Source: Pseudomonas benzenivorans
GTDB taxonomy: Bacteria > Pseudomonadota > Gammaproteobacteria > Pseudomonadales > Pseudomonadaceae
Assembly (NCBI RefSeq): GCF_024397895.1
Contig: NZ_CP073346.1
Location: 806,001-870,000, forward strand
Length of the DNA stretch: 64,000 nt
Direction: 5' to 3'
Positions within the stretch are counted from its first letter, which is position 1. The number at the start of each line of letters is the position of its first letter. Below are positions 16,833-27,040 of this stretch, in pieces. The position numbers and the translations under genes are program-made. Below the pieces are notes generated by a model. It did no database searches and was not told the DNA's origin. It saw nothing but the letters and a program-made list of their open reading frames with translations.

Positions 16833-17211
16833 CAGCGAAGGACACTCCGAGGTTAGGGAAAAAGCACCAAACTGGATCAAGCTCAGTGCAGATCGCACCA
16901 TATAGAGGCAGAACGACCGAACCACTCCAGTCACAGCGGTTCGGAGCGGCGCCAGAATGGCGCGCACACAAACCAAAAGCAGGAGCTAATTTCTTATTAA
17001 TTAATAACTTAACCATGCACCCCGGCATCCCAGCCAAATGCTTGACGGCTCCATAAAGGAGCACCCAACAGAGGGCGCGCACCAACACATTGCAAAGGCT
17101 GTACCAGCAATTGAAACTCCGGCACCAACTGGCCAATCCAGCCGACAAAGGAGGAACCTGCTCCCGCAACAGCACTCGAACCCCTACACTCATCAGTCAA
17201 CGGAGAGACCC
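16833..17211. other. Intergenic region between amt and the DUF883 operon
   Basis: 379 bp without a convincing gene. It must hold the divergent promoters. An AT-rich stretch lies at 16990-17015. A half-conserved NtrC-like dyad is at 16863-16879 and a GTGC-N5-GCAC palindrome at 16886-16898. I could not find a well-spaced -24/-12 element. An open frame from 17038 to 17211 is just an upstream extension of the DUF883 gene. Confidence 0.5.
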
Positions 17212-17529
17212 ATGCCCCGCAAGAGCGCTAATTCATCCAGCCAAGACGAGCTACTCGACGAGTTCCAGGCCCTGGTTCGCGACACCGAGAAGCTGCTGCA
17301 ACACTCGGCCAGCCTGGCTGGCGAGCAAGCCGAGGAACTGCGCGAACAGATTCGCACCAGCCTGGGGCGCGCCCGCAGCACCCTGCACGATGCCGAAGAC
17401 TCGCTGCGCGAACGCGGCAAGGCGGCCGTGGAGGCCACCGAAGGCTATGTACAGACCCACCCCTGGCAGACACTCGGCATAGCCGCCGCCATCGGCCTGC
17501 TGCTCGGCATGCTGATCTCGCGCCGCTGA
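17212..17529 (+). CDS. DUF883 / ElaB-YqjD family membrane-anchored protein
   Basis: 105 residues. A long amphipathic helical stretch of about residues 10-80 (E, Q, A, R rich) ends in a C-terminal membrane segment (THPWQTLGIAAAIGLLLGMLISRR region). This is the ElaB/YqjD/YgaM layout; those proteins are tail-anchored and, in E. coli, ribosome-associated in stationary phase. CGGAGAG precedes the ATG. It is first of three overlapping genes that mirror E. coli yqjD-yqjE-yqjK. Confidence 0.9.
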   Translation: MPRKSANSSSQDELLDEFQALVRDTEKLLQHSASLAGEQAEELREQIRTSLGRARSTLHDAEDSLRERGKAAVEATEGYVQTHPWQTLGIAAAIGLLLGMLISRR

Positions 17530-17924
17530 TGAGAGACACGATGGACGACGCCCCACCCACCACGCCCGGCCGCGGCCCCTCGCCGCGGCGCTTTGGCGCC
17601 GCCCTGCTGGGATTGCTGCATGGTCATCTGGCCCTGTTCGGTGAAGAACTCAAGGAGCAGCGAAGCCTCAGCCTGCAGCTGCTGGTGCTGGCCGGACTGA
17701 GCCTGGTTTTCGGCCTTCTGCTGCTGATCGGCCTGTCGGCGGCATTGCTCATCGGATTCTGGGACAGTCATCGCGTAGGGGTAATCATTGCCCTGTGCGC
17801 GTTCTACGGCCTCGGTCTGCTGGCCAGCCTGGTCGGCCTGCTGCACCGCCTGCACAACGCACCACCGCCCTTCAGCGCCAGCCTCGAAGAGCTGGCCCGC
17901 GACCGCGAGCAACTACTGCCATGA
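17529..17924 (+). CDS. YqjE-like phage-holin family membrane protein
   Basis: 131 residues with two closely spaced membrane helices (about 48-70 and 78-103) and short charged ends. It matches the YqjE / holin superfamily III (DUF1469) type. The ATG overlaps the upstream stop (TGATG); an ATG at 17541 is also possible. The overlap on both sides indicates a coupled three-gene operon. The role is unknown; it is probably linked to the envelope stress or stationary-phase functions of ElaB-type proteins. Confidence 0.85.
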   Translation: MRDTMDDAPPTTPGRGPSPRRFGAALLGLLHGHLALFGEELKEQRSLSLQLLVLAGLSLVFGLLLLIGLSAALLIGFWDSHRVGVIIALCAFYGLGLLASLVGLLHRLHNAPPPFSASLEELARDREQLLP

Positions 17925-18259
17925 GCCTGACCGAACTGCCCGCCAAGGCCTCGCGCAGCGAACTGCGCAAGGCCATGCTGCGTTTGCGCCTGGAAATGCA
18001 TCGCCAGGAACTGCGCCATGAGACCCTGGTGCTGCTGCAACCCGTACGCCAGGCGCACTACTTCGGCCAGCACTGGCGCGAAGAGTTGCGCAACAGCAAT
18101 GCGCCGCTCTGGGTGGCAGGCGGCGCCCTGTTGCTGGCGACCCTGGGTGTGCGTCGTGGCAACTGGCGGCGCTGGCTGCGTGTTGCCCTGGTCGCCTTTC
18201 CCCTGCTGCGTCGCCAGCCGCCGCGCCAACCGAGAAGTACGCCGGACGGCCCGGCGTAA
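17921..18259 (+). CDS. YqjK-like protein
   Basis: 112 residues starting at the ATG that overlaps the YqjE-type stop (ATGA). The N-terminal half is a charged helix (SRSELRKAMLRLRLEMHRQEL). One hydrophobic segment follows (LWVAGGALLLATLGV, about 64-78), then a very basic tail. No known domain is certain by eye; gene order supports a YqjK-type assignment. Confidence 0.75.
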   Translation: MSLTELPAKASRSELRKAMLRLRLEMHRQELRHETLVLLQPVRQAHYFGQHWREELRNSNAPLWVAGGALLLATLGVRRGNWRRWLRVALVAFPLLRRQPPRQPRSTPDGPA

Positions 18260-18345
18260 GCCGTTCCGCCCATCGTCTGGGCGCAGGCCGGGCATCGTTG
18301 CGACTAGGCTTGGGGTATCGCCGCGTCCCCGCGAGGCCAGGTGCC

Positions 18346-18963
18346 ATGTCCGCTCAAACGACCCGCACGGTGGCGCTCGTCCTGCTGCTCACGCTGGCGG
18401 CCGCCACCCCGTCGCAAGTGGCGGCAGAGGATGCCGCCGCAGCGGCCGCCGACGCCGACACCGCAGTGGACTACCGCCAGGTTCAGGGGATTCTGCTCGG
18501 GCACTGCGCCAGGTGCCATGCCGAACAAGGGCTGATGGGCCCGGCGCCGGAGGGCTATGTGCTGACCTCCTATGCCGCGACCCTGGCCTTTGACGAGCGC
18601 GCCCGCGTGGTGCCGGGCGCAGCTGAGGCCAGCGAACTGGTGCGGCGTATCAGGGGCCAGGCGCGACCACGCATGCCCCATGACGGCCCGCCCTATCTGG
18701 ATGAACAGGCGATCGCCCTGATCGTCGCCTGGATCAACCAGGGCGCCCGTGATGCCCAGGGCAATCGCCCGCCCCTGCCAGTCGGCGCCAAGGTGCGACT
18801 GCACGGCACCCTGCAAGCCGACTGGCACCTCGACGAACTCGCGCTCAGGGTCAATGCGGCGACCCGCCTGGAGCACGCCCCCCAACCCGGCGATTACGTG
18901 CAGGTGCGCGGGCGCCTGCTGAATGACGGCAGCCTGCGGGTCGAACGCATCAGGCCGCGCTAA
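18346..18963 (+). CDS. Single-haem cytochrome c with C-terminal OB-fold-like domain
   Basis: 205 residues from the ATG at 18346. A signal peptide (about 1-26) is followed by one haem site CARCH near residue 50. The distal Met ligand is probably in ARPRMPHDGP. The cytochrome part ends near residue 140. The last ~60 residues (KVRLHGTLQAD... GDYVQVRGRLL) resemble a DUF5666-type OB fold, an unusual appendage. It is periplasmic by prediction. It sits alone, so its electron partner is unknown. The frame is open back to 18298 but a signal peptide needs the later start. Confidence 0.8.
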   Translation: MSAQTTRTVALVLLLTLAAATPSQVAAEDAAAAAADADTAVDYRQVQGILLGHCARCHAEQGLMGPAPEGYVLTSYAATLAFDERARVVPGAAEASELVRRIRGQARPRMPHDGPPYLDEQAIALIVAWINQGARDAQGNRPPLPVGAKVRLHGTLQADWHLDELALRVNAATRLEHAPQPGDYVQVRGRLLNDGSLRVERIRPR

Positions 18964-19056
18964 GGACGACCCGCCCATGGATAAGGCTCTACAGGATGAG
19001 CACAGCCGGCGCCTGAGGTGGCCGCAAGCCGAGCGCGCTGGCGGCGTCTTAACACC

Positions 19057-19659
19057 TCAATCGCGCTGGTGATTGCGCCTGAAGGTCTCCTCGCCCATGG
19101 CCGCGATCTGCCCCTCGATCAGCGCCTCGAACGGCCTGAGCAAAGCGTCGAAACGGGCCGGCGCCTCGACAATATCCAGCGCGTGGACCACAGCCTCGAT
19201 GGTCGACAAGGCCCCGGGCATCGGCGCCTTGCGCAGGCGATAGCGCGAGTGGAGGCCCTCGGGCAAGGTCACTCTTGGCAGCGCCGCCAGCTGCGGGTTC
19301 AGGTGCAGCAGCTTGCGCGCCTTGCGCCAGGTGCCGTCGGGCACCACCAGCAGCAACGCTGAATCCCCGTTCTCGGCCGCAAGCTGCGCCAGGGGTTGGG
19401 CAGCCTCCCCGGGGAACAGCAGGCAGGCCCGGTAGCCCGGCTGGGCGAGCAGCGCAGGCAAGTCGTCGAACCGCTCGCCCACCCGCAACTCGGCATTGCA
19501 CAGGCCCAGCGCGGCCAGACGCGCCGTGTTCAGCGCGTGCCTGACTTCGCTGGGGTGCTGCAGAATCAGCACGCGGGTACGGCTGTCGAGTCGCGGGATC
19601 AATGCGCATAGGCAGCGTTCAAGCGGGCGACTGCAGCGGGGGCAATGGGGGCGTGGCAT
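19057..19659 (-). CDS. tapT: DTW-domain tRNA-uridine aminocarboxypropyltransferase (TapT-like)
   Basis: 200 residues. The N-terminal zinc-like cysteines HCPRCSRPLERCLC are followed by LILQHPSEVRHALNTAR, and the DTW-type motif appears as PDGTWRKARKLL. Family members transfer the 3-amino-3-carboxypropyl group from SAM to U47 of tRNAs. I chose the ATG at 19659 because GAGGAG lies 5 nt before it; the ATG at 19665 directly abuts that site. The Asp-Gly-Thr-Trp form differs slightly from Asp-Thr-Trp but is common in the family. Confidence 0.88.
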   Translation of the reverse strand: MPRPHCPRCSRPLERCLCALIPRLDSRTRVLILQHPSEVRHALNTARLAALGLCNAELRVGERFDDLPALLAQPGYRACLLFPGEAAQPLAQLAAENGDSALLLVVPDGTWRKARKLLHLNPQLAALPRVTLPEGLHSRYRLRKAPMPGALSTIEAVVHALDIVEAPARFDALLRPFEALIEGQIAAMGEETFRRNHQRD

Positions 19660-19778
19660 CGGCATCTCCTCGGCCGCGCAGTTTGCCATAAGGCCACCGC
19701 CGATGATCGCCTGCATCTCCAGCCGCATGCAGGTTCACGGTTGAGCCCGACCAGCCCGTCCCCCAGCCAAAGCCGGCA

Positions 19779-22271
19779 TCAGCGCCCGGCGGCCTCAATC
19801 GTGCGGATCAGCTCCTGTTTGTCGATCGGCTTGGTGATAAAGCCATCCATACCCGTTGCCAGGTAGCGCTCGCGGTCACCGGCCATGGAATGCGCCGTCA
19901 CCGCCACCACCACCGGGCAGGCCTCGCCAAGCAGTTGGCGAATCCGCCGGGTCGCCTCGACGCCATCCATTCCCGGCATCGAGATATCCATCAGGATCAG
20001 GTCGAAGTCTTGCTCCTGGACCCGCTCGATGGCTTGTTCGCCGCCATCGACATAGTGCAGTTCATAGCCCGTGCCATCGAGCAGGCAATCGATGACCAGC
20101 TGGTTGGTCGGCGAGTCGTCGACCGTCAGCACGCGCCGCGGGCTGAGCGTGGCAATGCGCTGGCTGCCGCTTGCCGGCAGGTCACGCTCGCTGGCGCCTG
20201 ACTCGAGCACCAGGCTCAGGGTGAAGCGCGCGCCGCCGAGCGGCGAGTCGGCGGCTTCGATATCCCCGCCCATCATCAGGGCCAGGCGCTTGGACAGCGC
20301 GAGCCCCAGGCCGGCGCCACCGTGCTGGCGCACCAGCGACGCATCGCCCTGGGCGAACGCCTTGTACAGCAGCGGCTTCATGTTCTCCGCCACCCCCGGC
20401 CCCGTGTCATCCACGCAGAACCACAGCGCCAGTCGGCCATCGGCCTGGGTGCGGGCTTCGACCGCCAGTTGCACTGTCCCCGAGGGGGTGAACTTGATGG
20501 CGTTGGACAGCAGGTTGAACAGCACCTGGCGGACCCGCACGCTGTCGCCCCGACAGTGCACCGGCACGCCGACGCCCTCGTCGTAGACAAAGGTCAGGCC
20601 CTTCTGTTCGCAACCCGTGCGGGCAAAGTCCAGCACCGGCTTGATCAGCTCGGCGAAGTCGAAGGCGCAACGCTGCAGCTCCAGCTTGCCGGACTCGACC
20701 CGCGAAAGATCGAGGATCTCGTTGACCAGCGCCAGCAGGTGCTTGCCGGAACGATTGGCCACCGTGACCCGCTCCCGCTCCAGCGCTTCCAGGGTGTCGG
20801 ACGACTGCAGCGCCGTCAGCACACCGATGACCACGTTGAGCGGCGTCCGCAGCTCGTGGCTGACCGTGGCCAGGAAGGTGTTCTTCGCCTCGTTGGATGC
20901 GTCGGCCTGGCGCTTGGCGTCGGTGAGCTCGCGCTCCTTGTTCTTGAGGTCGCTGATGTCGACCCGGATGCCCGCCAGACCGCCGTCGCGCATGCGTCGC
21001 TGGATGACCCGCAGCACCCGGCCGTCGCTCAGGTGCTCCTCGTAATGGGATTCCGCCTTGCCGTGCAGCTCCAGCTTGGTCTTGAGCAGCTCGGACAGGG
21101 CCTGGTCGCCATCGCCGTCCCCATACTGACCATGCTCGATGCCGTATTCGATCAACCGCCGCGCCGTGGTGCCGGGCTGGATAGCCGGCTCCGTGCGCTG
21201 GTAGACGCGGCGGAAGTTGGCGTTGCACAGCACCAGGCGATCGCTGGCATCGAAGATGGCAAAGGCATCCGGGATCGCCTCGATGGCATCGACCAGGCGA
21301 TTCTCGCTCTGGCGCAGGCTGTCGGTGGCCTCCTCCACCATGCGACGCAAGCGCACCGGCAGGCGCAAGAGCGCGTAGAGCCCGCCCGCCAGGAGGATCG
21401 CCAGGGCGAAGGCGAACATACGCGGCCCTGCCTTGTACCCGGCCGCGGTGATCCAGCCCCGCGCGGGCACCCCGGCCAGCTGCCAGACACCGCCCGGCAA
21501 GACCACATCCATGGTGATCGGCGAGTCGGCGAACACCTCCGACTTGCCATAGAGCTGTTCGCCCTGGGCGCCGAGGCCGTCCTTGCCGCGGATGGCGATC
21601 TCGATGGCGCTGGCATCGCCCGCGGCCTGCTGGGCCCGCAGCACCACCGAATTCCAGTCGATCAGTACGGTGGCGAACCCCCAGAAACGTTCGCCGCCGC
21701 GCAGAGGATCATCGACGAAGATCGGATAGCGACCGATGATCGCCGTGCCGCCCTGAATCAGGTTGACCGGACCCGCCACCCAGAGCTGGCGGGTCTCGAT
21801 GGCGCGGCTGGCAGCCAGGCGCCGCTGCGGATCGGCCAGCAGGTCGTGACCGATGGCACCCTTGTTCTGCTCATAGGGCCAGACGTGGGTGACGATCCCA
21901 TCGGGTGCCAGTTGCAGGCTCTTGATCCGCAGATCGTCGCCGGCCAGCTCCGAGGCGATACGACTGAACAGCTGCTCGTCGATTTCCTGATTGGCCATCG
22001 GCAAACCGATCAGCCCCTTGACCTGATAGAGGTCGCCGTTGAGATACGACTCGAGCTGGGCGCGCACGATGGACAGCTGCTGCAACACGGCCTGTTGCTG
22101 AGCCAGATGATTGGCGCGGAAATCCTCGTCGTAGTAAGCATTCAGGGCAACCAGGTTGCCGCCGCCGAACAGCACCGCCAACAGGGCGGCCACCGTCCAC
22201 TGCTGCCACCAGCGCCGACGCTTTACACCGGCAGGCAAGTTGGCTGACGCCTGGGAGCTATCTTCGGTCAT
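19779..22271 (-). CDS. CHASE-PAS hybrid sensor histidine kinase of the LuxO-like phosphorelay
   Basis: 830 residues. Membrane segments lie at about 25-45 and 285-303 and enclose a periplasmic CHASE domain (AIGHDLLADPQRR, VNLIQGGTAIIGR, FWGFATVLIDW). A PAS domain (about 325-440) is followed by HisKA with His 472 (FLATVSHELRTPLN), an ATPase domain (about 570-690; NLLSNAIKF, DDTGPGV, GGAGLGLALS) and a receiver with Asp 762 (ILMDISMPGMDG). It has no own Hpt domain, so phosphate should pass to the separate Hpt protein at 24003-24365 and then to the sigma-54 regulator at 22545-23990, a LuxQ/LuxU/LuxO-like order. CHASE domains bind small extracellular ligands; which one is unknown. A sigma-54 promoter and a LuxO-type box lie upstream, implying feedback. 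Confidence 0.9.
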   Translation of the reverse strand: MTEDSSQASANLPAGVKRRRWWQQWTVAALLAVLFGGGNLVALNAYYDEDFRANHLAQQQAVLQQLSIVRAQLESYLNGDLYQVKGLIGLPMANQEIDEQLFSRIASELAGDDLRIKSLQLAPDGIVTHVWPYEQNKGAIGHDLLADPQRRLAASRAIETRQLWVAGPVNLIQGGTAIIGRYPIFVDDPLRGGERFWGFATVLIDWNSVVLRAQQAAGDASAIEIAIRGKDGLGAQGEQLYGKSEVFADSPITMDVVLPGGVWQLAGVPARGWITAAGYKAGPRMFAFALAILLAGGLYALLRLPVRLRRMVEEATDSLRQSENRLVDAIEAIPDAFAIFDASDRLVLCNANFRRVYQRTEPAIQPGTTARRLIEYGIEHGQYGDGDGDQALSELLKTKLELHGKAESHYEEHLSDGRVLRVIQRRMRDGGLAGIRVDISDLKNKERELTDAKRQADASNEAKNTFLATVSHELRTPLNVVIGVLTALQSSDTLEALERERVTVANRSGKHLLALVNEILDLSRVESGKLELQRCAFDFAELIKPVLDFARTGCEQKGLTFVYDEGVGVPVHCRGDSVRVRQVLFNLLSNAIKFTPSGTVQLAVEARTQADGRLALWFCVDDTGPGVAENMKPLLYKAFAQGDASLVRQHGGAGLGLALSKRLALMMGGDIEAADSPLGGARFTLSLVLESGASERDLPASGSQRIATLSPRRVLTVDDSPTNQLVIDCLLDGTGYELHYVDGGEQAIERVQEQDFDLILMDISMPGMDGVEATRRIRQLLGEACPVVVAVTAHSMAGDRERYLATGMDGFITKPIDKQELIRTIEAAGR

Positions 22272-22304
22272 GAGCTTGGTCTCCTTTCTCTCGGGTAGAC
22301 CATC

Positions 22305-22319
22305 GCAAGATGCGGGCCA
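22305..22319 (-). promoter_or_regulatory. Sigma-54 promoter of the hybrid kinase gene
   Basis: On the minus strand TGGCCCGCATCTTGC matches the consensus TGGCACG-N4-TTGC at all fixed positions but one. It ends 34 nt before the kinase ATG. The LuxO-type box at 22517-22529 lies about 200 bp upstream, a normal enhancer distance. Confidence 0.75.
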
Positions 22320-22516
22320 GCGTGCGACGCAGGAGCAGGATCAGATGCCGATGAACAGGCGTTCGCGGCGAGGCGCCGGCCCGGGCCCCTTAATACGTCC
22401 CAAGTCACTGCTTCAGTTGATTTTTATACTGAGATCCGCCTCGGCCATGGGCGAGTCCCCAGCCGGCGCGGTGCGGTCGGCTATTGCTACCCAGCCGCAC
22501 CTATTCCCAATTTGCT

Positions 22517-22529
22517 TCGCAATTTGCAA
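22517..22529. promoter_or_regulatory. LuxO-type box upstream of the hybrid kinase
   Basis: TCGCA-ATT-TGCAA, one mismatch to the Vibrio LuxO consensus TTGCA-N3-TGCAA. It is embedded in a larger palindrome, GCAATTTGC-AAT-GCAAATTGC from 22519 to 22539, giving extra overlapping half-sites. It lies between the regulator's stop and the kinase's promoter. Confidence 0.72.
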
Positions 22530-22544
22530 TGCAAATTGCCTGAC

Positions 22545-23990
<1,446 letters not shown>

Positions 23991-24002
23991 TCGCCTTCTC
24001 CA

Positions 24003-24365
24003 TCAAGCCGGCTGGGGAATATTGAAGCGCTGGCGGTAAGCCTCCAGCGTATCGCGCAATATCTGATTGATCTCGGGCATCAGGTCCACAACGCGCTGCC
24101 TGTCCATGCGCTTGCAGGCCGACTCGATTTCCCGGGCCAGGGCCGAAAGCTGACTGGCGCCGAAGGTGGCCGCGTTGCTCTTGAGGGTATGGGCCTCGTC
24201 TTCGACGCCGTGACAATCCATGCTGGCCAACTTCAGGTTGATCGTATCCATGCGGCGCTGAGCCTCGCTGACAAACAGGCCGATCATGCGCTCGAGCATG
24301 GCGTCCGACGTTTCGCCCGCCAGACGCGTGAGCACGGCCTCGTCCATTAGTTTCAGTAGCGTCAT
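24003..24365 (-). CDS. LuxU-like histidine phosphotransfer (Hpt) protein
   Basis: 120 residues from the ATG at 24365. A single four-helix Hpt domain has the active His in EAHTLKSNAATFGASQL (near residue 61). The same segment of Vibrio LuxU reads, from memory, SHALKSSAASFGADRL, and the downstream DTLEAYRQRF also resembles its ending. It should carry phosphate from the receiver of the hybrid kinase to Asp 58 of the sigma-54 regulator, whose gene starts 12 nt downstream. Confidence 0.88.
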   Translation of the reverse strand: MTLLKLMDEAVLTRLAGETSDAMLERMIGLFVSEAQRRMDTINLKLASMDCHGVEDEAHTLKSNAATFGASQLSALAREIESACKRMDRQRVVDLMPEINQILRDTLEAYRQRFNIPQPA

Positions 24366-24585
24366 GAGTTCTGCCTCTCTGTCGCAAGGGTTGGCTCGGG
24401 CCAGGGGCTGGACCCAACACAACCCGGGTTGTCGGGACGTTGAGCGGACTCAGGCTGCCTGGGTCCTATCGCCATTGCGCAAAATGCGCCTGGCAAAAAG
24501 TAGAAAGCAATTTAGGGACCAGATTCGAAAACAGACACCACGGCGCCAATCCAGGCGCGTTCCCATGAGTTAGTCGCATATTGCT

Positions 24586-24598
24586 TTGCAAATTGCAA
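24586..24598. promoter_or_regulatory. LuxO-type box upstream of the REC-EAL gene
   Basis: TTGCA-AAT-TGCAA, a perfect match to the Vibrio LuxO consensus TTGCA-N3-TGCAA. It lies 109 bp before the sigma-54 element at 24707-24721. It sits in the 395-bp space between the divergent Hpt gene and the EAL gene, which otherwise holds no gene. A GTATGCG-N5-CGCATAC dyad at 24671-24689 also lies there. Confidence 0.78.
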
Positions 24599-24706
24599 AA
24601 AAACACCCAGCAAAGATTCATTTTGCAACGCGTAAGGCACCTACTAGCCTCGTAGGCAGGCGGCCAAGGCGTATGCGGCCTTCGCATACGGCGTCCAGGG
24701 GGACTC

Positions 24707-24721
24707 TGGCACGTTTCTAGC
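24707..24721 (+). promoter_or_regulatory. Sigma-54 promoter of the REC-EAL gene
   Basis: TGGCACGTTTCTAGC matches TGGCACG-N4-TTGC with one change in the -12 half (TAGC). It lies 39 nt before the ATG at 24761. Confidence 0.72.
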
Positions 24722-24760
24722 TGAGTACTCAGGCAATAGATCCAGCCACGGGAGACGGTC

Positions 24761-26860
24761 ATGGACGAAGTGAACGAACTGACGACACTGCTCGAACAGG
24801 AGTGTGAGTCCGAAGAGCGCCTCTGCGTCCTGGTGGTCGACGACGATGAACTCATCCGCATGCACATGCAGCTGTCCTTGACCCACGAGGGCCTGGAGAT
24901 CACCGAGGCATGCGACGGGGCCCAAGCCCTGGCGCTGGGACAGCAGCGGACCTTCGACATCGTGCTGATGGACGTGCGCATGCCCGGCATGGACGGTTTC
25001 ACCGCCTGCAAGAAATTCAAGCAGCTGCCGGCGCAGCGACAAACACCCGTGGTGATGCTCACCGGCATGGAGGATCTGGACTCGATCAACCGGGCGACCG
25101 AAGCCGGGGCCACCGATTATGTGACCAAGCCATTGAGCGCCCGGGTACTGGCCAAGCGCCTGCGCCATATCGTCCAGGCACAACGCGACCAGGCCGCCCT
25201 GGAACAGGAGCGCGCCAGCCAGGCCGCGCTGTTGCATGCCATTCCGGACTGCATCTTGCGCTTTGACGCGGGCGGCATCCTGCAGGCGGCCAAAATTCCC
25301 GAGCGCATGCCCCAGCTGCTCAATGGACGCTTGCGCCTGGGCAGACCGATTCACGAGGTATTCGCCGGCGTCGCCCAGTTCGACCCCTGCCAGGCGTTGC
25401 AAATGGCCCTGGAAGGCGACACCCTGCCCCTGCAGCTCAATGGAAGCGATGACAGCGTGTTCGAAGTGCGCTTCGCCGCCAGCGGCAGCAATGACGTGAT
25501 CTGCATGCTGCGCGACACCACCAACCAAGCCCGCCAGCAGCGCCATATCGAGCGTCTTTCGCTGATCGACAGCCTCACCGGCCTGCCCAATCGCGCCTGC
25601 TTCCTGCAAGTCGCCCAACGTCACCTCGACGCGACCATGGACAATGCCCTGTGCCTGCTGCAGCTGAGTTTCGACAGCTACCCCGGGATCAGGAACAACG
25701 TCGGCGCCAAGATTGCCGACCGGCTCATGAAGACCATCGCCGACCAGCTGCTGGCCGCTCTTGATGGCAGCCAGCAGTACGGCGAGCACCGCCCCAAGCG
25801 CCTGCCGTTCATTGCCCGCACCTCTGACGCGGACTTCCATGTCCTGCTCAATGACGCGGTGGGCCACCTGGAACTCAAGCGCGTGATGGCGCGCGTCGGC
25901 GCTGCCTTCGAGCAGCCAATCCAGGTCGACAAGTACGAGTTCCGTCTGCCCCTCTACTCCGGCGCCGCGATCCAGGGCGCCGGTCAAGGCAACGTCGAGC
26001 AACTGTTCAACATGAGCGGGCTGGCCGCGCACAAGGCCAGCCAGCTGCGAAGCCGGGAAACCCTGCTGTATTCGCCGGAGCTCGAACAGCAAAGCCAACG
26101 CGCCCTGTACCTGGAGGCCGCGCTACGGCGGGCGATCAGCCATGGCGAGCTGGAACTGCTGTATCAGCCCAAGGTGTCGGCAATCAGCGGCAGGCTCATG
26201 GGCGTGGAGGCCCTGGCACGCTGGCAGGACCCGGAACTGGGCGCCATCTCCCCTGCCGAGTTCATTCCCCTGGCCGAGGACACCGGGCTGATCCTGCCCC
26301 TGGGCGATCTGGTGCTGGAGAAAGCCTGCCAGCAGAGCCGCCGCTGGCAGCTCGATGGCCACGGGGAGATTCCCATCGCCGTCAACGTCTCGGCGCACCA
26401 GTTCAACCAACGCAACATCGAGCAACGCCTGTTCCGCCTGCTCGAGCGCATGCACGTGGCGCCCAGCGCCATCGAACTGGAGATCACCGAGAGCGTGCTG
26501 ATCGAACAGCAGCATGTGCTGGCGACCCTGCAGCGCATGCGGGAACGGGGCGTGAAGATCGCCATCGACGACTTCGGCACCGGCTACTCGTCATTGAGCA
26601 TGCTCAAGACCTTTCCCATCGACATCCTGAAGATCGACCGGGCCTTCGTCATGGATATCACCGACGCCACGCGGGCACACAGCATCGTCGATGCCATCAT
26701 CGCCCTGGGCCATTCCCTCGACTTGGTCCTGGTGGCCGAGGGCATCGAGACCGAGGCCCAGTTGCGCTACCTGCGAGAGCGCAACTGCCAGCTGATCCAG
26801 GGTTACCTGACCGGACGACCAATGAGCGCCAGCGATATCCAGGCCCACTACCTCGACTGA
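24761..26860 (+). CDS. Response regulator with degenerate GGDEF and intact EAL domain (c-di-GMP phosphodiesterase)
   Basis: 699 residues. The REC domain (about 22-140) has Asp 71 in VLMDVRMPGMDG and Lys in VTKPLS. A PAS-like linker is followed by a GGDEF-fold domain (about 265-420) whose catalytic loop reads ARTSDADF, so cyclase activity is probably lost. The C-terminal EAL domain (about 435-690) keeps GVEALARW, ITES, IDDFGTGYSSL, KIDRAFV and EGIET, the metal and catalytic residues of active phosphodiesterases. It should degrade c-di-GMP, lowering attachment. It is divergent from the LuxU/LuxO-like genes, with its own sigma-54 promoter and a perfect LuxO-type box. GGGAGACGG precedes the ATG. 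Confidence 0.9.
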   Translation: MDEVNELTTLLEQECESEERLCVLVVDDDELIRMHMQLSLTHEGLEITEACDGAQALALGQQRTFDIVLMDVRMPGMDGFTACKKFKQLPAQRQTPVVMLTGMEDLDSINRATEAGATDYVTKPLSARVLAKRLRHIVQAQRDQAALEQERASQAALLHAIPDCILRFDAGGILQAAKIPERMPQLLNGRLRLGRPIHEVFAGVAQFDPCQALQMALEGDTLPLQLNGSDDSVFEVRFAASGSNDVICMLRDTTNQARQQRHIERLSLIDSLTGLPNRACFLQVAQRHLDATMDNALCLLQLSFDSYPGIRNNVGAKIADRLMKTIADQLLAALDGSQQYGEHRPKRLPFIARTSDADFHVLLNDAVGHLELKRVMARVGAAFEQPIQVDKYEFRLPLYSGAAIQGAGQGNVEQLFNMSGLAAHKASQLRSRETLLYSPELEQQSQRALYLEAALRRAISHGELELLYQPKVSAISGRLMGVEALARWQDPELGAISPAEFIPLAEDTGLILPLGDLVLEKACQQSRRWQLDGHGEIPIAVNVSAHQFNQRNIEQRLFRLLERMHVAPSAIELEITESVLIEQQHVLATLQRMRERGVKIAIDDFGTGYSSLSMLKTFPIDILKIDRAFVMDITDATRAHSIVDAIIALGHSLDLVLVAEGIETEAQLRYLRERNCQLIQGYLTGRPMSASDIQAHYLD

Positions 26861-27004
26861 GCCCGTGGCAGTTTCAAACCACGACCGAGGCCATGCGACG
26901 ACTCACCCAGGCGCTTTTTCCCCCACTCGGCCGCCGTGAATCCACCCAGTGCCAAGTCCGAAAGGCCAGCATCGAATTGACCATGTGACCACAAGTATTG
27001 ATAA

Positions 27005-27017
27005 TGACCGCCGGTCA
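27005..27017. promoter_or_regulatory. TetR operator upstream of its own gene
   Basis: TGACC-GCC-GGTCA, a perfect dyad 23 nt before the TetR start. The same dyad with another spacer occurs at 27721-27733 before the efflux operon. Confidence 0.7.
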
Positions 27018-27040
27018 CGATCTTGCGCTGATTAGCCCCA

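Noticed and set aside
20322..22247. A 641-codon frame opposite the hybrid kinase
   Set aside because: Antisense shadow; the kinase motifs on the other strand are complete.
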